From assembly GCA_025774805.1 (NCBI GenBank), contig JALGZR010000109.1, forward strand, positions 1-13,073: a stretch of 13,073 nt of DNA. Direction: 5' to 3'. The position numbers and the translations under genes are program-made. Shown here one piece after another: positions 1-5,253 of the stretch. The stretch's first letter is position 1; each line of letters begins with the position of its first letter. The notes under the pieces are model-generated. The model was not told the DNA's origin and ran no database searches. It worked only from the letters and a program-made list of their open reading frames with translations. Origin of the DNA: a bacterium (GTDB lineage: Bacteria; ARS69).

Positions 1-929
1 TGAGCTTCGCGAGCACACAGATCGGCTGGGCCGTGGGCACGAACGGCACGATTCGCGCGACGACGGACGGCGGTGACCACTGGTTCGCGCAGACCGGCGG
101 CGGCACGGGCACGCTTATGTCGGTCTCCTCGGTCGGGCCCCTCGATGCGTGGATCACGATGTCCGACCTTGCCGGCCGAATCCTGAGAACGACCGACGGC
201 GGAACCACCTGGCAGCAAGTCGACGCGCAGACGGCGGCCCATCTCGACGCCGTCCACTTCGTCGACACCAATACCGGATGGGCGGCGGGGACGGACACCG
301 GCCAGCAGCCGTACCGGGACACGATCCTGCGCAGCACGGACGGCGGCGCGACGTGGTCGGAGAGCTACGGCGAGTACAACGGCACGTACAGCTCTCTGAA
401 CGACATCGCCGCGATCGGGCACGCGAGCGCCTGGGCAGTGGGTGGACTCGGCGTGAGCGGCCAGAGCTTTCAGACGAACGACCTGGGTGCCACGTGGTTC
501 CCGATCTACGGCGGGAGCGAGACGTACCTCCAGTCGGTCGACTTCGTCGATCCGCTCCACGGCTGGGCGGTCGGCCACTCCGGGACGATCCTCAAGGCGG
601 TGTCCGGCTACGCGACCTCGGTTCCGGGACCTGTTCGGCCCGACGTCGCGACCTCCGTCGTACAAAGCGTCGGGAGGCCAAATCCGTTCCGAACCTCAAC
701 GTCGATCGACTACGACGCGCCGCGAGGCGGTCCGGCGGAACTCACGCTCTATTCGGTCCTCGGAAAGGAGATCCGTAGGCTATCCGATCCCGCCGGGGCG
801 GCGGGGCGGCGATCCGTCCTCTGGGATGGAACCGACGACCGGGGTGTGCCGGTGGGCGCGGGCGTCTACTTCTACGTTCTTCGCACGAGGGACGATGTGC
901 AAAAGGGGAAGGTCACGCGGCTCCGGTGA
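1..929 (+). CDS. Secreted YCF48-like beta-propeller protein with FlgD-like C-terminal module (5' end outside window)
   Basis: The open frame runs in from the left edge: the codons before the first GTG (position 33) already read as repeat sequence (SFASTQIGWAVGTNG), so the true start lies upstream and 33 is not a start. The visible part has about five repeats of the YCF48/BNR type, GWAxGxxGxILRTTDGGxTW (TTDGGDHW, TTDGGTTW, STDGGATW, TNDLGATW, then a final GWAVGHSGTILKA), a fold that forms beta-propellers in exported proteins. After a short linker comes an FlgD-Ig-like module: GRPNPFRTSTSI, LYSVLGKEIR, WDGTDDRG, GAGVYFYVLR and a basic last strand ending VTRLR. This module acts in the FCB group as a T9SS-like C-terminal sorting signal, so export to the cell surface or medium is inferred. 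The substrate or partner of the propeller is unknown. It is convergent with the next gene. Confidence 0.87.
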   Translation, partial: SFASTQIGWAVGTNGTIRATTDGGDHWFAQTGGGTGTLMSVSSVGPLDAWITMSDLAGRILRTTDGGTTWQQVDAQTAAHLDAVHFVDTNTGWAAGTDTGQQPYRDTILRSTDGGATWSESYGEYNGTYSSLNDIAAIGHASAWAVGGLGVSGQSFQTNDLGATWFPIYGGSETYLQSVDFVDPLHGWAVGHSGTILKAVSGYATSVPGPVRPDVATSVVQSVGRPNPFRTSTSIDYDAPRGGPAELTLYSVLGKEIRRLSDPAGAAGRRSVLWDGTDDRGVPVGAGVYFYVLRTRDDVQKGKVTRLR

Positions 930-1001
930 GCAAGGCGGGCTCGGACGGCTTGATCCACGAGTGACGGAACGGACGGGCCGTCTTCGACGGCGAGTCACGA
1001 T

Positions 1002-1070
1002 GGTGTTCGCGGGCGGGAAGACGATCCGAGTTGACGGAACGAAGATCTCGTCTCCCGCCCGCGAAACACC
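1002..1070. terminator. Long imperfect hairpin between convergent genes, candidate bidirectional terminator
   Basis: The arms at 1002-1024 and 1048-1070 are reverse complements over 22 pairs with one single-base bulge in each arm; the core GCGGGCGGGA / TCCCGCCCGC is perfect. The loop is 23 bases (1025-1047). It lies between two convergent stop codons (929 and 1091), the expected place for a shared terminator. No run of T follows on either side, so intrinsic termination is uncertain; it could instead be a transcript-stabilising stem. Confidence 0.55.
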
Positions 1071-1088
1071 TCCTAGGCAGAGAACGTC

Positions 1089-2798
1089 CTATCTGACCAG
1101 CACCATGCGCCCGGTCTTGCTCGTTCCCCTGGCCTCGAGCCGATAAAAATACACGCCCGCCGGCACCGGCGTTCCGGCCCGGTTCGTGCCGTCCCACGAT
1201 GCGGAGTGCGCTCCGGCCGCGACGACTCCGTCGACGAGCGTCCGCACCAGGCGGCCCGAAGCATTGTAGACGGCCAGTCGAGTCCGAGCCGCCTCTCCGG
1301 CCGAGATCGAGTAGGTCACTCGCGTCGCCCCGCGGAAGGGATTGGGCACGTTCGGCCCGAGAGAAAGGACCGCGGGCCCGCCTTCCGCATCGATGACCGA
1401 CACCGGCCCCGGCGCCAGACTGTTGAGTTTCGCGACATAGATGTCGTACGGGACATTCAGGGCGCCGGTGAAGTACGTGTTGTTGAGGTGGTCAAGAGCG
1501 ATGCCGTGTCCCGAGCCGGCGCTGGGGGACTGCTTCGTGACGGCGAACTCGAGGTCGCTCCCCGCGGCGTCGAGTCCGGCCACGAAGATGGAGGCGAAGT
1601 TGTTTCCCGTCCCCAGGAAGTCGGGCGACCCCGTATATCCGACGACGTGAGCGGATCCGGCGGCATCGACGACGACGTCGGAGCCCTCGTCATTGATGCT
1701 TCCACCGAGATACGTGCCGTATTGAACGCCGGTGCCGTCCGTGGCCAGCTTCACCAGGAAACCGTCGTAGCAGTTGACGGGATGCCCCGGGAAGCCCTCC
1801 TCGCAGCCGTTGATCTCGCCGACGAAGTTCTCCTGAAACGATCCGGCGGTTGTCGGGAAGGAGACCGAGCGGGTGGAACCCGTGATGTACACGAAGTCGT
1901 CCGCATCCAGTTCCATGTCGTGCAGGTAGTCGATGCTCAGTCCCCCGAAGTACGTGCTGAACAGGAGCTCGGTGCCGTCGGCCGAGAATCTCGAGATGAA
2001 GATCTTGTCCGGGCTGGGATTGATGGGATTGACCAGAGGAAAGTCGTCGGCATTGGTGGTCCCGGAGATCACGATATCTCCATCCGCCTCGAGTGCGATG
2101 TTCTCGCCCCAGTCGTCCTCGAACCCACCGAAGTAGGTGCTGTAGAGGATCGTCTGGCCGTCGGCGGAGAGCTTGGTGATGAATGCATCCTGGAAGATGT
2201 AGAGCGGGGCGCTCGGATCGCTCTGATAGGCATCCGCCGTGGTGGGAAAGTCCGTTGAACCCGTATAGCCCACCAGGTAGATCTCTCCGGCGTCGTTGAG
2301 ACAGATGTCCCGGCCTCGGTCGACGTAGTCGCCGCCCAGGTACGTGCCGTAGAGGATCGTGCCGTCCTCGGAATCGAGCTTCAGGACGAAGGCATCCGTG
2401 AACCCCGTCAGAGTGTCATCCAGGGCGTCCGGAGTGGTCGGGAAGCTCTCGGACGAGGTCCACCCCGTGACCCAGACGTCTCCCGCGGTGTCCAGAACGA
2501 TGCCCGTCGCGTAGTCGTGCACCGAGTTGTCTTCCCCGACCGGTACGATCCAGAGCGGCGTACCCTCCGGATCGAGCTTGAAGATCAGGATATCGAGCGT
2601 GTGCTGGTCCTCGTAGTACGATGCGGTCACGAACGCGTTCCCGGCGTCGTCCACGACCATGTCCAGACCCCGACCGAGATAGTAGCCGGGAAGGGTGGTC
2701 TCATAGACGAAATCCGGTGCCACCGCCCTTGACGTGCCCGGCAGCAGCAATGCCGGCAAGAGGCTCGCCACGCAAAGGGCTACGATCCATCGAGACAT
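1089..2798 (-). CDS. Secreted SBBP-repeat seven-bladed beta-propeller protein with FlgD-like C-terminal module
   Basis: Complete gene of 569 residues, using the second of two adjacent ATG codons (2801 and 2798) behind a strong Shine-Dalgarno. Residues 1-25 form a signal peptide: MSR, a hydrophobic core (IVALCVASLLPALLLP) and a likely cut after SRA-25. Residues 41-458 hold seven SBBP-type repeats, each built on D-x-x-G-x-x-Y/V-x-x-G-x-T, for example at 44, 97, 162, 231, 292, 372 and 430. Between them sit SFPTT/DFPTT, DAFVxKL and YGTYLGG/YSTYFGG strands. Seven such units would close one propeller. Residues 476-569 are the FlgD-like module: VPNPFRG, LAVYNASGRLVRTL, WDGTNRAG, PAGVYFYRL, and a basic last strand ending MVLVR. 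It is probably exported and sorted in the same way as the other two large secreted proteins here. Ligand and function are unknown. Confidence 0.9.
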   Translation of the reverse strand: MSRWIVALCVASLLPALLLPGTSRAVAPDFVYETTLPGYYLGRGLDMVVDDAGNAFVTASYYEDQHTLDILIFKLDPEGTPLWIVPVGEDNSVHDYATGIVLDTAGDVWVTGWTSSESFPTTPDALDDTLTGFTDAFVLKLDSEDGTILYGTYLGGDYVDRGRDICLNDAGEIYLVGYTGSTDFPTTADAYQSDPSAPLYIFQDAFITKLSADGQTILYSTYFGGFEDDWGENIALEADGDIVISGTTNADDFPLVNPINPSPDKIFISRFSADGTELLFSTYFGGLSIDYLHDMELDADDFVYITGSTRSVSFPTTAGSFQENFVGEINGCEEGFPGHPVNCYDGFLVKLATDGTGVQYGTYLGGSINDEGSDVVVDAAGSAHVVGYTGSPDFLGTGNNFASIFVAGLDAAGSDLEFAVTKQSPSAGSGHGIALDHLNNTYFTGALNVPYDIYVAKLNSLAPGPVSVIDAEGGPAVLSLGPNVPNPFRGATRVTYSISAGEAARTRLAVYNASGRLVRTLVDGVVAAGAHSASWDGTNRAGTPVPAGVYFYRLEARGTSKTGRMVLVR

Positions 2799-3556
2799 CA
2801 TATTCCTCCTCCCATGCAGTAAGTGTCCGAGGCGTGGACGTCCGTCCAACCGCCGAAATGAACGGAAAACTCGGTCTGGTAATCCGGACGATGAAACTAC
2901 GACGATCTGCGGTGAGTGTGACGCATTTCAGACCCCCGGTCCTTCCGTGACCGGCCTCTCCGACCGTTCTCACCTGTTTGGGGGTCCATTGAGCGCGGCG
3001 TCGTTCTCCGGCTCATGACTCCAAGTCCTGATGCTCCCGGAGGATTCTTCGCTCGACCGCCGTGCGGAAGGTCAAGATCCAAAATCGCCGGGGAGAATAC
3101 AGGAAGGGCGATGGGTCCACAAGCGATTCTACAATTTCTCCTGACCTGTTGTTTCCGAGTGCAGAAAGTCGCCGGTCGTGGGACTCGGGATTGTGAATTG
3201 TGGGCCACGAAGTCTTGAATTCATGAATCCTCGCGGCCGCCCGCCTCTGACTTTGCGTAAATCGGATTCGAGAAGTCGCCAACCCGGTGACCTGCGCGAC
3301 GGGTGGAAGGAGCCCGCCCGTAGGGCGTCACGTGTTGAATCCCATAGGTGCAGCCAGCGACGCCGCATCAAACATGCGACCGGAAGAGCCCCTGGTCTCG
3401 GACTATCGTCGAGGCCGAAGCCCCCGCGCTGAGTCCCGTTCCAGAGGTCCTGGGCGGGGCGGCGGCCGCTCGATCGGACGCGCCACCGGAACAGCCAGCC
3501 TCGTCCAGGGACACGGGTCCCCCGGCGGATCGGCGGCAGGGCAGGACCGGTGGGCC
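2799..3556. other. Long intergenic stretch with potential RNA hairpins and no convincing gene
   Basis: No frame here has a credible start, a Shine-Dalgarno and recognisable protein sequence; the open frames are short, arginine/proline-rich and overlap each other. The left end must hold the leader and promoter of the SBBP-repeat gene. Possible RNA structure: (a) an imperfect inverted repeat, 3188-3199 against 3218-3230, in a locally A/T-richer patch; (b) an 8-pair stem with one G-U, 3299-3306 with 3314-3321, enclosed by GTGAC 3287-3291 / GTCAC 3327-3331; (c) a 7-pair stem, GGTCTCG 3394-3400 with CGAGGCC 3410-3416. In GC-rich DNA some of these are expected by chance. Confidence 0.4.
2805..2813 (-). 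promoter_or_regulatory. Ribosome binding site deciding the start of the SBBP-repeat gene
   Basis: On the minus strand GGGAGGAGG is followed by AAT and then ATG ATG. The spacer is 3 bases to the first ATG (2801) and 6 bases to the second (2798), which favours 2798. It rules out the longer open frame upstream to 2849, whose extra residues are not signal-peptide-like. Confidence 0.7.
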
Positions 3557-3587
3557 CTGTATCCCTCGGCGGCCTTCTTCCGTCCAA
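3557..3587 (+). promoter_or_regulatory. ECF-type promoter element ahead of the CMD-sigma operon (copy 1)
   Basis: CTGTATCCCTC (3557-3567) and CCGTCCAA (3580-3587) are separated by 12 bases; measured as TGTATCC to CGTC the spacer is 16. CGTC is a common -10 core of ECF promoters, and the -35 box is the variable part that fits each sigma factor. The same two boxes with the same spacing recur at 4567-4597, while their spacers match at only about 2 of 12 positions. It lies 42 bases before the ATG at 3630, leaving room for a short leader and the AAAGGAG at 3617-3623. Autoregulation by the sigma factor at 3956-4537 is inferred. Confidence 0.72.
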
Positions 3588-3629
3588 ACGAGTGAAGGCA
3601 AGCTCGAACGGAACGGAAAGGAGAATCCC

Positions 3630-3959
3630 ATGTCTCACCTGACCCCGCAGAAGCGTGAGCTCGCGGCCATCGGCGCTTCGCTCGCCAGCAACTGCATCCC
3701 CTGCATCAAGTACCACATCCGGAGGGGACGGGAGGCCGGCCTGACCGACGAGGAGATCGCGGAGGCCATCGAGGTCGCCGACACGGTCCGGCAGGTGCCG
3801 GCCCGAAAAGTTCAGGAGGCTGCGACGGCCGCCCTGGGTCACGAGAGCCTGCGAACCGCAAACACCGAGGAGAAACCCGCTTGTGGCGGTGACTCTGACG
3901 TCGCAGTATCATCGAAAGTAGCAGATTCGCCCTGCTGTGATTCGGGGGTCGGCCCGTGA
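3630..3959 (+). CDS. AhpD-like carboxymuconolactone decarboxylase family protein with cysteine-rich tail
   Basis: 109 residues. The ATG follows AAAGGAG with a 6-base spacer, and the frame further upstream has no coding character. It contains the CMD/AhpD active-site pattern: NC-IP-C-IKY-H gives Cys22, Cys25 and His29, and Glu10 lies 12 residues before the first Cys. This is the same spacing as Glu118-Cys130-Cys133-His137 of mycobacterial AhpD (known from the family), so thiol-disulfide or peroxidase-reductase-like chemistry is plausible. The AhpD His132 position is Pro24 here. The helical core (about 1-70) is followed by a non-core tail of about 35 residues with three further cysteines (Cys85, Cys102, Cys103) in PACGG and SPCCDSG. 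The stop overlaps the start of the sigma gene by four bases, implying translational coupling. Cytoplasmic; no signal peptide. A redox sensor or partner of the sigma factor is inferred, not shown. Confidence 0.85.
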   Translation: MSHLTPQKRELAAIGASLASNCIPCIKYHIRRGREAGLTDEEIAEAIEVADTVRQVPARKVQEAATAALGHESLRTANTEEKPACGGDSDVAVSSKVADSPCCDSGVGP

Positions 3960-4537
3960 ATGAGCGTGCGTCCCGAGACGCATCGTTCGAAGATGTCATC
4001 GAGGATCTGGGCCCCACCCTTCGCTCCTACCTGGAGCGAATGGTGGGCGACCCCATGCTGGCCGACGATCTCTTCCAGGAGACGTCGATCAAGATCGCCG
4101 AGGGGCTTCCGGGCTTCGAGGGGCGCTCGACGCTCAAGACCTGGGCGTTCCGCATCGCCCACCGGGTCTGTCTCGATCACTTTCGCAAGGGCGGCAGCAA
4201 GCAGACCTTTCTGGAGTTCCTCGAGGAGGAGCACGCCGCGTCCGAGCCCGAGCAGGACGAGGCGATCGTGATCGACGAGATGAACGAGTGCATCCGTGAT
4301 GTCATCGACTCCCTCCCGCCCGACTACCGGACCGCCCTCGTGCTCCACGACCTGGAGGGGCTGACCGCCGCGGACGTCGCCCGCGTCAGCGAATGCTCGC
4401 TCGCCACGGCCAAGATCCGGATCCACCGGGCCCGGAAGCGGCTTCGCGCCGCCCTCCAGGATCAGTGCCGCTTCTACCACGACCGCGACCAGGTCCTCCG
4501 CTGCGACCGCAAGACCCCGGACGACCCGCCCGCCTGA
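3956..4537 (+). CDS. ECF-type RNA polymerase sigma factor with C-terminal cysteine pair
   Basis: 193 residues, starting at GTG 3956 in a GTGA overlap with the preceding stop; the next in-frame Met is residue 30, inside region 2, so the GTG is preferred. Region 2 (about 17-80) contains the core-binding and -10 recognition motifs (DDLFQETSIKIAEG, STLKTWAFRIAHRVCLDHFRK). Region 4 (about 113-166) contains LPPDYRTALVLHDLEGLT and the recognition helix SLATAKIRIHRARKRLR. No SnoaL-like or other large extra domain follows. Instead there is a tail of about 25 residues with Cys171 and Cys183 spaced 11 apart, QCRFYHDRDQVLRC; other cysteines are at 72, 112 and 147. Such a pair could bind a metal or form a disulfide. 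No classical zinc-binding anti-sigma gene is adjacent. I do not assign a numbered ECF group. It likely recognises the TGTATCC-N16-CGTC element found ahead of its own operon and of the next gene. Confidence 0.93.
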   Translation: MNERASRDASFEDVIEDLGPTLRSYLERMVGDPMLADDLFQETSIKIAEGLPGFEGRSTLKTWAFRIAHRVCLDHFRKGGSKQTFLEFLEEEHAASEPEQDEAIVIDEMNECIRDVIDSLPPDYRTALVLHDLEGLTAADVARVSECSLATAKIRIHRARKRLRAALQDQCRFYHDRDQVLRCDRKTPDDPPA

Positions 4538-4566
4538 GCCCGGCTCCGCCGAATTACTTCTCGCAG

Positions 4567-4597
4567 CTGTATCCCTCCCGCTCGCGAGTCCGTCCAA
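4567..4597 (+). promoter_or_regulatory. ECF-type promoter element ahead of the cysteine-rich small protein (copy 2)
   Basis: CTGTATCCCTC (4567-4577) and CCGTCCAA (4590-4597) are separated by 12 bases, identical in both boxes and in spacing to the element at 3557-3587. Both copies also share GTGAA a few bases downstream. It begins 29 bases after the sigma stop codon and ends 22 bases before the ATG at 4620, so the transcript would have a very short leader holding AAAGGAGG (4605-4612). This gives the two downstream genes their own sigma-dependent start. Confidence 0.72.
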
Positions 4598-4619
4598 GTG
4601 GGTGAAAGGAGGATTCGAC

Positions 4620-4829
4620 ATGGAGACCACGACGTCCCACGGCCCCGTGACCCTGACCCTGGCCCGGGTCTGTCACGGTTGCGGAATCTGCGCTCGAGCG
4701 GAACGGAAGCCGCTGTCCGCGTTCGGGCGACTCATGCGCTGGCACCGGAGCTGGTGCCCGGCGTGGATCGCCCACTCGAAGGTCTACGGCCCGAAGAAGT
4801 TCGCGAGCTCGGATCGAGAGGAGAGGTGA
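4620..4829 (+). CDS. Small cysteine-rich protein, possible metal-binding partner of the sigma factor
   Basis: 69 residues. The ATG at 4620 sits 7 bases after AAAGGAGG; the GTG at 4602 would lie before that site and is rejected. No named family is recognised. Cysteines lie at 18, 21, 24 and 46 in VCHGCGIC and RSWCPAW, with His19, His42 and His52, so CxxCxxC plus a distal Cys/His could form a zinc- or iron-binding knuckle. The middle is basic and aromatic (GRLMRWHRSWCPAW, HSKVYGPKK), which suits nucleic-acid or protein contact. There is no signal peptide or membrane helix. It lies directly behind a second copy of the ECF promoter element and 3 bases ahead of the next gene. By position it could act as an anti-sigma factor, a metal chaperone or an effector; none of these is shown. 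Confidence 0.75.
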   Translation: METTTSHGPVTLTLARVCHGCGICARAERKPLSAFGRLMRWHRSWCPAWIAHSKVYGPKKFASSDREER

Positions 4830-4832
4830 ATC

Positions 4833-5183
4833 ATGCGACGGATGTGTTGCATGCCCTGCGCCGGATTCGGCTCGGGGCGCCCAGGCGACATCGCAAGAAG
4901 AATCGACGGCGCCGGATGGGGCCTCTTCCTCCTCTGGGTCAGCGTGTCGTTGTTGCTCGACGTCGGCTGGGGAATCGCCCTTCTCGGCGTCGGGATCCTG
5001 ACGCTCGTCATGCAGGTCGTCCGCCGGGGCTTCGGCCTGGAGTACGAGAGCTTCTGGTTCTTCGTGGGCGGCGCCATCACCCTGGCCGCCGTCTGGGAGC
5101 TCGCGGCCATCGACGTCTCGCTCGGACCGATCCTCCTCGTCGCTCTGGGGACGGCGATCCTCATGTGGGCGCTCCGGAGGTGA
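4833..5183 (+). CDS. Small four-helix membrane protein with N-terminal CCxxC motif
   Basis: 116 residues. The start is three bases after the previous stop, with AGGAG (4819-4823) 9 bases ahead of the ATG, so it is co-transcribed with the cysteine-rich protein. The N terminus MRRMCCMPC gives Cys5, Cys6 and Cys9, followed by a glycine/arginine-rich stretch on the cytoplasmic side. Four hydrophobic segments follow: about 28-43, 44-61, 74-90 and 95-113, ending in a basic ALRR. It loosely resembles small membrane bundles of the LiaI/LiaF-TM kind, but I cannot name a family. The cysteine motif echoes the rest of the cluster and could bind a metal or form a disulfide at the membrane face. Role inferred only from position: a membrane output or signal input of the sigma regulon. 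Confidence 0.75.
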   Translation: MRRMCCMPCAGFGSGRPGDIARRIDGAGWGLFLLWVSVSLLLDVGWGIALLGVGILTLVMQVVRRGFGLEYESFWFFVGGAITLAAVWELAAIDVSLGPILLVALGTAILMWALRR

Positions 5184-5253
5184 ACCACTTCGTAGCGTGC
5201 GTGGCGGCGTCCGGACGTCGCGACCGGCGGCGGCAAGGGCGACCGCCTCGACG

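Noticed and set aside
1206-2258. Long plus-strand open frame (350 codons) antisense to the SBBP-repeat gene
   Set aside because: It is a shadow of the real minus-strand gene: arginine/valine/glycine-rich, no Shine-Dalgarno and no recognisable domain, whereas the opposite strand has a signal peptide and seven clear repeats.
3015-3282. Short open frames on both strands in the 2.8-3.6 kb intergenic stretch
   Set aside because: They overlap each other in several frames, have no Shine-Dalgarno and read as Arg/Pro-rich sequence without hydrophobic or domain pattern.
3839-4630. 263-codon minus-strand open frame across the CMD and sigma genes
   Set aside because: Its sequence mirrors the sigma gene codons; the sigma factor has all region 2 and region 4 motifs, so this frame is a shadow.
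4620-4829. Reading the CxxCxxC protein as a ferredoxin-like or rubredoxin-like electron carrier
   Set aside because: The cysteine pattern (18, 21, 24, 46) lacks the CxxCxxCxxxC of ferredoxins and the paired CxxC of rubredoxins.
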